From the IMG/VR virus record IMGVR_UViG_3300021389_000131, positions 1-26,466 of that record: a stretch of 26,466 nucleotides of DNA; one strand, given 5' to 3'. This document shows positions 16,690-22,429 of the stretch, piece after piece. Under the pieces are notes generated by a model, which saw only the letters and a program-made list of their open reading frames with translations, did not search any database and had not been told where the DNA came from. The stretch comes from a virus. How positions within the stretch are numbered: position 1 is the stretch's first letter; every line of letters begins with the position of its first letter. Both the position numbers and the translations under genes were made by a program.

Positions 16690-17487
16690 TTACATGTTTC
16701 CAAACATGTTTATGTACTGCTGAAACAAACTTAGAGTTGACGGCATTTTGCTTCGGTTTAAAAAATCAACATATTCCGGGTACAATGGGTGGCTTCTCAT
16801 GGCCTTTTCCTCGTTATACATTTGCCGATTTGCAATTATTTGATCTCTGTTTTGTGCAGCTGGAGTGTTAATAGCCATATTGCCGCCAGAGGCGGGTATT
16901 GCTTGTTGAGAAGCACGATTACGGTTTGCCATCTCCATATCAGAAAATTGACTGCCCAAACCCGGTGTCAGTTGAGAAGAACGATTACGGTTTGCTATTT
17001 CCATATCAGAAAATTGACTGCCCAAACCCGGTGTTACTTGAGAAGCGCGATTACGGTTTGCTATTTCCATATCAGAAAATTGACTGCCCAAACCCGGTGC
17101 CATCTGTGCAACTCGATTACGGTTTGCCATTTCCATGTCAGAAAGTTGATTGCCTAAACGAGTTTGAAGTAAACCGGGAGACTGAACGGGAGCGCCGCCG
17201 GGCGTAACGCCCATAGCGCCAGACTGCGCAGTTTCTTGCTTTGACTGACCGCCAGCAGCATTTAAGCCACCGCCGTCAAATAAATCAACGTACCAAGGCA
17301 CATACTCACGCGTCTGCTCATTAAAGTAACCCGGCAAGCTGTCTTTGTTCGTAATGCCAATCATTTCATCGCCAATTGCGCCAGCTTGCGCTGCACCGCG
17401 CGTGCCAAGCAAAGACTGCAAACCACCAAGGCCAAGCTCCCTGCTGCGCTTTGACGATAAATCTCCTAAGAAATCAAAAATACCCAT
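16690..17487 (-). CDS. repeat-containing late protein, four 22-aa units (265 aa)
   Basis: Residues 1-108 include a possible structural start (MGIFDFLGDLSSKRSRELGL). Residues 110-197 are four 22-aa units with core LGSQFSDMEIANRNRASQ. The last 68 residues are helical and contain HPLYPEYVDFLNRS and LSLFQQYINMFGN. The repeats are amphipathic and charged, suggesting stacked short helices or a multivalent binding surface. The gene starts 3 bases after the 26-aa microprotein's stop and ends next to the adaptor start. Position between terminase and adaptor suggests a head or neck component. No family recognised. Confidence 0.7.
   Translation of the reverse strand: MGIFDFLGDLSSKRSRELGLGGLQSLLGTRGAAQAGAIGDEMIGITNKDSLPGYFNEQTREYVPWYVDLFDGGGLNAAGGQSKQETAQSGAMGVTPGGAPVQSPGLLQTRLGNQLSDMEMANRNRVAQMAPGLGSQFSDMEIANRNRASQVTPGLGSQFSDMEIANRNRSSQLTPGLGSQFSDMEMANRNRASQQAIPASGGNMAINTPAAQNRDQIIANRQMYNEEKAMRSHPLYPEYVDFLNRSKMPSTLSLFQQYINMFGNM
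16897..17160 (-). repeat. four tandem 66-bp coding repeats
   Basis: Four contiguous 66-bp units inside the 265-aa gene. The inner copies are nearly identical at the DNA level (shared plus-strand words such as CGATTACGGTTTGC and TCAGAAAATTGACTGCC). This indicates recent expansion, in contrast to the older, diverged 69-bp array at 10826-11584. There are no spacers, so it is not a CRISPR array. Confidence 0.9.
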
Positions 17488-17490
17488 AAC

Positions 17491-17571
17491 TTACTTCCCG
17501 TATTTTTTAGCAAGGCATTTGCCAGCACGCTTACATGCTGCTGGGGTGGGGCAACCTTTACATGGCTTCAT
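17491..17571 (-). CDS. 26-aa four-cysteine microprotein
   Basis: The frame reads ATG (17569-17571) to TAA (17491-17493) and encodes 26 residues with Cys at positions 4, 7, 13 and 19 (MKPCKGCPTPAACKRAGKC followed by a lysine-rich end, LAKKYGK). A strong GAGG sits 8 nt before the ATG. The gene is in line with the late operon, 3 bases before the next start. The C-x2-C pair followed by C-x5-C could bind one zinc or form two disulfides, and eight Lys/Arg residues make it strongly basic, so nucleic-acid binding is possible. Its function is unknown. The Shine-Dalgarno, spacing and Cys pattern argue that it is real despite its size. Confidence 0.7.
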   Translation of the reverse strand: MKPCKGCPTPAACKRAGKCLAKKYGK

Positions 17572-17637
17572 GTCATCATCCTCTAGCTTTTCTGCACATT
17601 AGCACAGTTTATCTAATAATACCACGCAGGCTGCATA

Positions 17638-17826
17638 TCACACATCTTCAATTTCCGCTAGAACCTTCTCCATACGCGCATTTAGCTTCCAATGCCCAGC
17701 GCGCCACCTTGCTGCGTGCTGAGCATCCTCCAAGCTAAGTCCGCGACCAATGTACGACTTGATCCATTGGTTCATGCGGATATTTTTCATCTTAGGTGAC
17801 AGCTTGTGGAACGGAACTGGCTTCAT
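17638..17826 (-). CDS. small basic protein after terL (62 aa)
   Basis: A basic helical protein (KPVPFHKLSPKMKNIRMNQW, then RGLSLEDAQHAARWRAGHWK) whose ATG overlaps the terL stop as ATGA (17823-17826), implying translational coupling. The pattern of Arg, Lys and Trp suggests nucleic-acid contact or association with the terminase. No family is recognised. A 66-bp spacer with no gene separates it from the 26-aa gene. Confidence 0.7.
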   Translation of the reverse strand: MKPVPFHKLSPKMKNIRMNQWIKSYIGRGLSLEDAQHAARWRAGHWKLNARMEKVLAEIEDV

Positions 17827-19223
17827 GCAATACCTTTCAAATTGCGTTTAATAGTTTGCCTCCAACTTGACATCGCACCAGATAATGCAGTTGCAGCATC
17901 GCTGGCCATTGTCAGGCAAAGCGCATCCGCAAGGTCAGGCGATTTCAACCCACGCTTGCGCATCTCATCCTTACTCTCAGCCTTCATTTTGCCTGACGAT
18001 GTGAACGAGTAACGTATCGCAGTCAGCTCCGCGAGCAGCTGGTCGTCCTTCGGCAGCTTGCATGACCGATCCTCAAGCCAACCTTTTGTTTTAAACCACA
18101 ATTCGCTGCGCAGGTTCATGTGCGTCTTGCCCATAGCAGGAGCCTCGCCAACATTAATCCCCCTGACTGGCGCGCCAAGCTCGCGCAACCTGTCAACCAC
18201 ACCGCCGCCGACGCCAATACTATCAACTAGTATCTCGCTAGGCCGCATAGAAGGCGGCAAGCCTTCGTATTCGGCCATAACGCGGCCAACTGTCTGCATC
18301 AAATCCAAACCCTGCCAAGACGTAATCTCAGTCACAACATTGCCATAACGCTTGCACAAAGCAGTCTTATCCGTGCCAAAGCGCGCAACATCTAAGCCCC
18401 AAATTGGCTTAACGTCAGGCGTTGTTTCAATGTCGCGATGGATCGCACTCTCAACCAAGTGAAACGGAATGATCGTGTCGTCATCCGCCATCGGAAACTC
18501 GCCCAACACCCTGATTCTAAAGGCATTGCTTTCCTCACCATACCTTGCGCGCATCTCGTCAACAAACTCGTCAGACACAAGCGGGCTATCTATGCACGAC
18601 CAACGCCGTGTCCACCAGCTGTCAGCCATCCGCGTTTGGCTCTCGTAAAACGTGCCAGACGAACGCGTCGGGTTGCTCAGCAAAATCGTGGTAGCAGCGT
18701 GGCCAGACATCGAGCCAGCAGCAGCCTCAAACACCTTCTCAGGCACACCAGAAGCCTCATCCACAACCAACAGCACATTCTCTGAGTGAACCCCAGCCAA
18801 CGCTTCCGGCGTTTCAGCACGGCTCGTCCTAGCCGAAATGAAAGCCTCGCTCGGGGCCGCGTTCAGCTCAACCCGATCAGATTTAACCGTAAGCAAAACC
18901 TTTAACTGCGGCGGCAGCTCATTAATCCAGCGCTTCAGCTCGGCAAACAACGCATCAAACAGCTGGCCACTGGTCGGCGCTGTCACAACAACCTTATTTG
19001 GAAAGCGCAGCAAAACAAACCAAAGCATAATCCAACTAGCTGAAGTGGACTTGCCCGTGCCGTGACCACTGCGAATGCTAACCTTGCGCTCACCGTCCGC
19101 AACAGCCCGCAGAAACTCAGCCTGATAATCGTGCGGAGTAGCGCCCAACACCTCCTGCACAAACAACGCTGGGTCGTCGCGGTAACGCAGCACAAACTCT
19201 TCTAACGGGTTAGCTTCACTCAT
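17823..19223 (-). CDS. terL: terminase large subunit (TerL)
   Basis: The ATPase-nuclease motor that packages DNA through the portal. With the start at 19223 the protein is 466 residues. Walker A is GHGTGKST (residues 53-60). Walker B ends VDEAS (Asp155-Glu156), and the coupling motif LLSNPT is at 181-186. The RNase-H-like nuclease domain has Asp278 (WGLDVARFG), Asp334 (ILVDSIGVG) and Asp430/Asp433 (SPDLADAL). The frame is open up to 19304, but the start at 19223 overlaps the terS stop by 8 bases (ATGAGTGA) and has a GAGG 9 nt upstream; ATG 19232 is an alternative. The full motif set indicates a functional enzyme. Confidence 0.95.
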   Translation of the reverse strand: MSEANPLEEFVLRYRDDPALFVQEVLGATPHDYQAEFLRAVADGERKVSIRSGHGTGKSTSASWIMLWFVLLRFPNKVVVTAPTSGQLFDALFAELKRWINELPPQLKVLLTVKSDRVELNAAPSEAFISARTSRAETPEALAGVHSENVLLVVDEASGVPEKVFEAAAGSMSGHAATTILLSNPTRSSGTFYESQTRMADSWWTRRWSCIDSPLVSDEFVDEMRARYGEESNAFRIRVLGEFPMADDDTIIPFHLVESAIHRDIETTPDVKPIWGLDVARFGTDKTALCKRYGNVVTEITSWQGLDLMQTVGRVMAEYEGLPPSMRPSEILVDSIGVGGGVVDRLRELGAPVRGINVGEAPAMGKTHMNLRSELWFKTKGWLEDRSCKLPKDDQLLAELTAIRYSFTSSGKMKAESKDEMRKRGLKSPDLADALCLTMASDAATALSGAMSSWRQTIKRNLKGIA

Positions 19224-19716
19224 CTGTGACATCCTCGTAATCCGCGTCAATAGCCATCGCCTCACGCTGGCGATCCTCAGCGTCAATCTGAGCCAAGTCA
19301 GCATTAACCTTGCGTAACGCGTCCAAGTGCATGTCGCTCACGCTAATCGTAACATTGGTCTGAGGCCGATTGCCGTAACGCTCCTGATTATACGAGCCGG
19401 CCATAAACTTGCGCCACTGCACCTTCTCACGCGTTGCAGCAATTTCCTGCGTTGAGCTGCCGCCATCTAGCGCGTCAACCATCTCTAAGCCCTGCTCAAC
19501 CAGCGCGTCAGCCGCCTCCTGCCGAGCCTTGTTTATCACCTCGGAATACTCAGGGATTTTGTGCAGTGCCGTGCTGACATAACCCCGACTGCACTCATAG
19601 TGCGCTGCAAGCTGAGCCATTGTGCCGCCAGAAGAAAAATATTCAAACAAATACTCTGCGCCGCCTTGCTTGGTGACATCGGACAGTATTCGCTTTTGTA
19701 ACGCCTTGCCTGCCAT
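19216..19716 (-). CDS. terS: terminase small subunit (TerS)
   Basis: A 166-residue DNA-recognition subunit that selects the packaging start and activates TerL. Residues 28-60 form a helix-turn-helix (TMAQLAAHYECSRGYVSTAL). The middle is helical and oligomerising (residues 60-120). The block EIAATREKVQWRKFMAGSYN followed by QERYG is typical of terminase small subunits. A GGAG lies 8 nt before the ATG. As the first gene of the leftward late operon, it lies next to the control region where a cos or pac site would be expected. Confidence 0.88.
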   Translation of the reverse strand: MAGKALQKRILSDVTKQGGAEYLFEYFSSGGTMAQLAAHYECSRGYVSTALHKIPEYSEVINKARQEAADALVEQGLEMVDALDGGSSTQEIAATREKVQWRKFMAGSYNQERYGNRPQTNVTISVSDMHLDALRKVNADLAQIDAEDRQREAMAIDADYEDVTDE

Positions 19717-19803
19717 TTGATAAACTCCAGTTTTTTATAATTTTACGCTGGGTAGCATGTGATTGGCAAGGGGGTACGGGGGGGGTGGCACCCGTGTGTG
19801 TGA

Positions 19804-19831
19804 ATTGTATAATAATAACACTACCCCGCAA
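19804..19831 (-). promoter_or_regulatory. candidate promoter of the late operon
   Basis: On the minus strand TTGCGG (19826-19831) is followed after 16 bp by TACAAT (19804-19809), a fair sigma70-like pair 88 bp or more upstream of terS. The leader would contain the C-rich complements of the G tracts. Late phage promoters often need a phage activator, so the true start may differ. Confidence 0.35.
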
Positions 19832-19888
19832 ATGCTTGACCGGGGGGGCATTTGACATTCACGATCCTGAATATAAGCAAACACTTGT

Positions 19889-19900
19889 TTAACATGTTAA
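19889..19900. promoter_or_regulatory. 12-bp palindrome, candidate operator
   Basis: TTAACATGTTAA is a perfect 12-bp palindrome between the leftward promoter candidate and the 11-bp repeats. It has the size and symmetry of a dimeric repressor operator. The cognate protein is not identifiable here. Confidence 0.45.
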
Positions 19901-19940
19901 GCATTGAGGTGCATAGATACCCCAGGCTGCGCGCATTGCA

Positions 19941-20006
19941 TTGCGCCTAACCTGCGCCGCACTTGTGCCACACTTTTGCCACATTCTTGACACTATTGAG
20001 CCACAT
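19941..20006 (+). repeat. six imperfect 11-bp tandem repeats (iteron-like)
   Basis: Consecutive units are TTGCGCCTAAC, CTGCGCCGCAC, TTGTGCCACAC, TTTTGCCACAT, TCTTGACACTA and TTGAGCCACAT, with consensus TTGnGCCACAY. The 11-bp period places every copy on the same face of the helix, and it is not a multiple of three, which argues against coding. Such arrays typically bind an initiator or regulator cooperatively. Confidence 0.65.
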
Positions 20007-20067
20007 CTGCTACGCGGGCGCGCCTCTGCGCTGCGGTGTTGCGATGTGTTGCGTGAAGGTAAATCAG

Positions 20068-20088
20068 TTTGTGACGTTACGTCACAAA
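20068..20088. promoter_or_regulatory. 21-bp perfect inverted repeat, candidate operator
   Basis: The arms TTTGTGACGT and ACGTCACAAA flank a single T. The centre lies about 23 bp upstream of the TTGC of the first shared promoter element, a usual position for an activator or repressor. The TGTGA/TCACA ends recall CRP/FNR sites, but the spacer is 7 rather than 6 bases. Confidence 0.6.
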
Positions 20089-20100
20089 GCAAATCATGTG

Positions 20101-20129
20101 TTGCAAGTATCTTTTGAATATGCGCATAT
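20101..20129 (+). promoter_or_regulatory. shared promoter-like element, copy A
   Basis: TTGC (20101-20104), exactly 14 bases, then TATGCG (20119-20124), followed by CATATGAGG. The TATGCG overlaps the 12-bp palindrome ATATGCGCATAT (20118-20129). It lies 44 bp before the ATG at 20169. Copies B (22664) and C (25674) have identical spacing. One reading is -35 TTGCnn, a 17-bp spacer and an extended -10 with TGC. Confidence 0.6.
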
Positions 20130-20168
20130 GAGGTACAAGCACAAACAAACAGAAAGTGAGAACAAGCC

Positions 20169-20402
20169 ATGAACGTAGCAACACAGAAGCAAATGCAGCG
20201 CCTGAACGACAGCGGTGACGGATTCCTTATCCTGCCTTGCCTCAATGCAGCAGATGCAATCAACGACATAATGAATGTGTGGGGAAGTCAGTCCAGCGCA
20301 ACAGGCAACGAGATTGCTGACAGGCTGCGCCAATTAGCCGATATAATTGACGGACAAGACACGCAGTCTCACAAGTTTGCTAGGTTTACACATCACCGTT
20401 GA
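20169..20402 (+). CDS. early protein of unknown function (77 aa)
   Basis: First gene of the rightward operon. A soluble helical 77-residue protein (NVATQKQMQRLNDSGDGFLI; later GNEIADRLRQLADIIDGQD). The start has a purine-rich AAGTGAG about 11 nt upstream, and its leader contains CACAAACAAAC like the leaders of other early genes. No domain is recognised. As the promoter-proximal gene behind a palindrome-rich control region it may act early in takeover of the host or in regulation; this is inferred from position only. Confidence 0.65.
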   Translation: MNVATQKQMQRLNDSGDGFLILPCLNAADAINDIMNVWGSQSSATGNEIADRLRQLADIIDGQDTQSHKFARFTHHR

Positions 20403-20414
20403 CCGCATCTGTTA

Positions 20415-20453
20415 GCCGCGCTTCACGGCGCGGCCTTCACATGCAGTCGCATG
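20415..20453 (+). other. two small hairpins between early genes
   Basis: GCCGCGC (20415-20421) pairs with GCGCGGC (20428-20434), and CATGC (20440-20444) pairs with GCATG (20449-20453). No U-tract follows, so this is not a standard terminator; it may stabilise or process the mRNA. Confidence 0.45.
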
Positions 20454-20483
20454 ACACAACACAAACAAACATGGAGTAAGACA

Positions 20484-20807
20484 ATGCAAGATTATGACCT
20501 CACACAATACTGCAACGAAATTGCCGACGAGATTGCACGCGACGCAAGCGGCATTGAGCAGGCTATGGATTGGGCGCATGAAAGCGCGGACGGCTCCGAG
20601 TATGTCATATACTACGCCAAAGCCCATACCATTTGCCAAAATTGCAACATTGAGCAAGGCGAAGATTTCTTCTCTGAATGCTATGGCGGCGAGCATGGCA
20701 AGTCATATGACGAAATCGCCTGCATAATGGCATATGGCGAAATCAACGCACGCATTTGCGCACGCCTTTGGCAGATATTTGAAGAACGCGAAGAGGAGGC
20801 AGCATAA
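20484..20807 (+). CDS. early protein of unknown function (107 aa)
   Basis: An acidic, helical 107-residue protein with six cysteines, including a C-x2-C pair in TICQNCNIEQGEDFF. The phrase DGSEYVIYYAKAH resembles a segment I have seen in small uncharacterised phage proteins. The frame is open from ATG 20451, but ATG 20484 has GGAG 8 nt upstream and the shorter form is preferred. Its stop overlaps the start of the 27-aa gene (TAATG). The cysteines could bind a metal. Function unknown. Confidence 0.65.
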   Translation: MQDYDLTQYCNEIADEIARDASGIEQAMDWAHESADGSEYVIYYAKAHTICQNCNIEQGEDFFSECYGGEHGKSYDEIACIMAYGEINARICARLWQIFEEREEEAA

Positions 20808-20890
20808 TGGACAAAGAGGATTGGACAATTGCCGCAATGTTCACTGTGGTTTTAACCGTCACGCTGATTGCGATTTACTTTAACCCATGA
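20807..20890 (+). CDS. 27-aa single-span membrane microprotein
   Basis: ATG 20807 to TGA 20888-20890 encodes a short acidic head (MDKED) followed by one hydrophobic span (WTIAAMFTVVLTVTLIAIYF) and NP. A strong GGAGG lies 7 nt before the ATG, and the start overlaps the previous stop (TAATG). It is the last gene before an intrinsic terminator. Small phage membrane peptides of this kind can inhibit host membrane proteins or act in lysis; nothing here identifies which. Confidence 0.7.
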   Translation: MDKEDWTIAAMFTVVLTVTLIAIYFNP

Positions 20891-20898
20891 AACAAAAC

Positions 20899-20923
20899 GC
20901 CCGGCCACCGCGCCGGGCTTTTT
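20899..20923 (+). terminator. intrinsic terminator of the first rightward operon
   Basis: GCCCGGC (20899-20905), a six-base loop, GCCGGGC (20912-20918), then TTTTT (20919-20923): a canonical Rho-independent terminator. It sits between converging genes. On the other strand the stem is followed by GTTTTG, so it may also stop leftward transcription. Confidence 0.88.
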
Positions 20924-21122
20924 AATGCATGGTTTGACCCGCGCTGATTAAATCGCTTTCATGCAGCTCCATCAGCACCTCACCCAGCGCTTGCATTAAA
21001 CGCGCCGGGCTTGTCTCATTCAACCGTTCTTCGCAATAGTCCACCAAAAGCCCGGTCTCAATCTCTGCCGCGTCATCATCCACGCAAGTCAGCAAAACGC
21101 GAAAGTCTATTTGATATGACAT
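20922..21122 (-). CDS. small acidic protein of unknown function (66 aa)
   Basis: A 66-residue acidic protein (SYQIDFRVLLTCVDDDAAEI; then LMQALGEVLMELHESDL) with alpha/beta character. It is the last gene of the leftward island. The TAA stop lies in the tail of the shared terminator. The Shine-Dalgarno is weak, and a 9-bp hairpin (21143-21174) lies 20 bp upstream of the ATG, so translation may be controlled by RNA structure. No family recognised. Confidence 0.6.
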   Translation of the reverse strand: MSYQIDFRVLLTCVDDDAAEIETGLLVDYCEERLNETSPARLMQALGEVLMELHESDLISAGQTMH

Positions 21123-21142
21123 AGGCCCGGCCCTTTAAATAT

Positions 21143-21174
21143 GCCCGGCGCATGGATTGGTACAAGCGCCGGGC
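21143..21174 (-). other. 9-bp GC-rich hairpin upstream of the 66-aa gene
   Basis: GCCCGGCGC (21143-21151) and GCGCCGGGC (21166-21174) form a perfect 9-bp stem with a 14-base loop. No T run follows on the minus strand, so it is more likely a processing or attenuation structure than a full terminator. The rest of the 21123-21248 spacer holds no convincing gene. Confidence 0.5.
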
Positions 21175-21248
21175 CAGTTTAGGCGCGGCCTTGGGAGGAA
21201 CGACGCGCCGTGCGCATTTATAGCCACACACAAGCCCAAAGCGCAAGT

Positions 21249-21536
21249 TTATGTGGTTTGGTCCAGCTCGTGAGCCAAGGCGCAATAGGCGGCCGCGTCA
21301 AGGCTGCTGTCCCTATGCCCTCCAGACAATTGCTTCATCCTAGCTATCTTTAGCAGGGCCATTAGGTTTGCCACGTCACGCGGCGACACTTTATGCGGCG
21401 CAAGATACGCGCTCCACATTTCAGCGATGCAGGTGAAGTTTGTTTGCGCTGATCCATAAGCCTTGGCCCTGTCCCCGCCGGGATTGATTAGCTCCATCGC
21501 TTCGGTCAGTATTTCAGTTCTTATATTCTCACCCAT
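21249..21536 (-). CDS. DUF6378-like phage protein
   Basis: A 95-residue protein of the type ILTEAMELI..GDRAKAYGSAQTNF..IAEMWSAYL, then SPRDVANLMALLKIARM and SSLDAAAYCAL, which I recognise as the DUF6378 pattern: a small helical protein common in phages and resembling all-alpha NTP-pyrophosphohydrolase-like folds. The ATG at 21536 has GGAG 7 nt upstream and overlaps the preceding stop by 8 bases (ATGGGTGA). A longer frame to 21641 exists but runs into the upstream gene. The biochemical activity is not established. Confidence 0.75.
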   Translation of the reverse strand: MGENIRTEILTEAMELINPGGDRAKAYGSAQTNFTCIAEMWSAYLAPHKVSPRDVANLMALLKIARMKQLSGGHRDSSLDAAAYCALAHELDQTT

Positions 21537-21783
21537 TACCATTCTCCATCTCAAACTTGCGCCGCAGGATTGCATCACGCTCGCTGGCGTTCCACTTCGG
21601 CAATGTTGGAACAAACCTGCGCCGATTGGCGAAGCCCTCAAGCTCTGCTAAATCCCGACAAGCGTCAAGCCTTGATCTAAACCCCTGCAACCGCTCGACC
21701 CCTTTATGATAGCCTACAGGGCGAACAATCGCCTCGCCCTTCTCAATCTTATGCTTGACCCACTTAGCCCAATCATATGCCAT
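21529..21783 (-). CDS. small basic protein of unknown function (84 aa)
   Basis: An 84-residue, Arg/Lys-rich helical protein (AYDWAKWVKHKIEKGEAIVR; then RDAILRRKFEME). A GGAG lies 8 nt before the ATG. It is encoded directly downstream of the TCATAAT heptad cluster and overlaps the DUF6378-like gene. The basic helical character would suit DNA contact, but no DNA-binding fold can be named. Confidence 0.65.
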   Translation of the reverse strand: MAYDWAKWVKHKIEKGEAIVRPVGYHKGVERLQGFRSRLDACRDLAELEGFANRRRFVPTLPKWNASERDAILRRKFEMENGNG

Positions 21784-21814
21784 TTACATCACTCCCAACT
21801 AACCTCGCCCCAGA

Positions 21815-21961
21815 TCATAATCATAATGCCTATAGGCATTTTATGATATTATGATGAGGCTGGGCAAAATTAATAATTAGATCATAATCACATCATAATT
21901 ATCATAATTACACAACAAAGCCCCTTATTTATATGGCTCAACAATTATGATCCAATTATGA
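21815..21961. repeat. AT-rich cluster of eight TCATAAT heptads in both orientations
   Basis: Direct copies of TCATAAT start at 21815, 21821, 21882, 21893 and 21902; inverted copies (ATTATGA) are at 21848-21854, 21944-21950 and 21955-21961, and a near copy, TTTATGA, is at 21840-21846. A 16-bp palindrome, AATGCCTATAGGCATT, lies at 21825-21840. The last copy runs into the RuvC-like gene. It resembles an operator or centromere array, or a replication origin. Confidence 0.75.
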
Positions 21962-22429
21962 GACCATATTTTCTGCCGCGTAAAGGCAAAGCAAGGCAGC
22001 TTCGGCCCTTCCATCATCTTTCGCCCTGCCAAAGTCGCTGGCGTTATCTGGAAAGCGCTGCATTGCGAGGCCGCGAGACACGCCCTTATCCCGGCTCAAT
22101 CCGAAATAGCCTTTCCATTTTGCAGGCGTTACGAATTGCACGGGCAGCTTGTTTGCAGCGCATCCCATTTGAAGCATTCCAAAGCCCTCACCGAAGCGGA
22201 ACATGCTAGACACTCCTTGACCACGCATCGCGGCCACTTGCTCGATGACTGCAAGGCAACGCTCGCCGCTCTCGTTCTGTAGCACGTCCAGCAATGCCGG
22301 GCAGTTTATGACCGTTTTGCCTTTGGTGTTTTTGACCGTTGGCATGTCATGCACCTCCAGCTTGCCTGTATCGGTCCAATACAACGCGACTGCCCCGGTG
22401 AACCCCGGATCGCATCCGTAGATAAGCAT
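21956..22429 (-). CDS. RuvC-like Holliday junction resolvase
   Basis: A 157-residue RNase-H-fold endonuclease of the phage RuvC type. The first acidic residue is Asp7 in YGCDPGFTGAVAL, the second Glu63 in LAVIEQVAAMRG, and the last acidic group is Asp138/Asp139 and Glu143 in KDDGRAEAALLCLYA. FVTPAKWKGYFGL is also typical of this family. It would resolve branched DNA during recombination and before packaging. The ATG at 22429 overlaps the ribbon-helix-helix gene's stop (TGATG); a TTG one codon upstream is less likely. It fits with the RecE-like exonuclease at the right edge. Confidence 0.85.
   Translation of the reverse strand: MLIYGCDPGFTGAVALYWTDTGKLEVHDMPTVKNTKGKTVINCPALLDVLQNESGERCLAVIEQVAAMRGQGVSSMFRFGEGFGMLQMGCAANKLPVQFVTPAKWKGYFGLSRDKGVSRGLAMQRFPDNASDFGRAKDDGRAEAALLCLYAAENMVS

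Larger units (their letters stand above)
19717..20168. other. divergent control region between late and early operons
   Basis: A 452-bp stretch with no convincing gene. From left to right it holds G tracts of 5, 8 and 7 bases (19770-19848), a possible leftward promoter (19804-19831), the 12-bp palindrome TTAACATGTTAA (19889-19900), six 11-bp repeats (19941-20006), a 21-bp inverted repeat (20068-20088), and a promoter-like element containing the palindrome ATATGCGCATAT (20101-20129). This density of sites is what an early/late switch, an origin or a packaging site would show; none of the three is proven. Confidence 0.7.

Noticed and set aside
16897-17160. CRISPR array
   Set aside because: The 66-bp units are contiguous, without spacers, and lie in frame inside a protein gene.
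17572-17637. Promoter in the spacer before the 26-aa gene
   Set aside because: AT-rich words such as TATTAT occur, but no -35 with acceptable spacing was found; continued transcription from upstream is simpler.
19224-19304. Longer terL start at 19304
   Set aside because: It would add 27 hydrophobic/Arg-rich residues from terS read out of frame and lacks a Shine-Dalgarno; 19223 has a GAGG and the usual short overlap.
19852-19877. Rightward sigma70 promoter TTGACA/TATAAG
   Set aside because: The spacer is only 14 bp, and no gene follows for nearly 300 bp.
20068-20088. CRP/FNR binding site
   Set aside because: TGTGA and TCACA are separated by 7 bases, not the 6 of that family; kept as an operator of unknown regulator.
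21076-21285. 69-aa minus-strand frame between the DUF6378-like and 66-aa genes
   Set aside because: No Shine-Dalgarno, overlaps both neighbours and spans a 9-bp hairpin; the Arg-rich composition looks like out-of-frame translation. A GTG start inside it cannot be fully excluded.
21537-21641. Longer start of the DUF6378-like gene
   Set aside because: The extension lies inside the 84-aa gene in another frame and does not resemble the family; GGAG points to ATG 21536.
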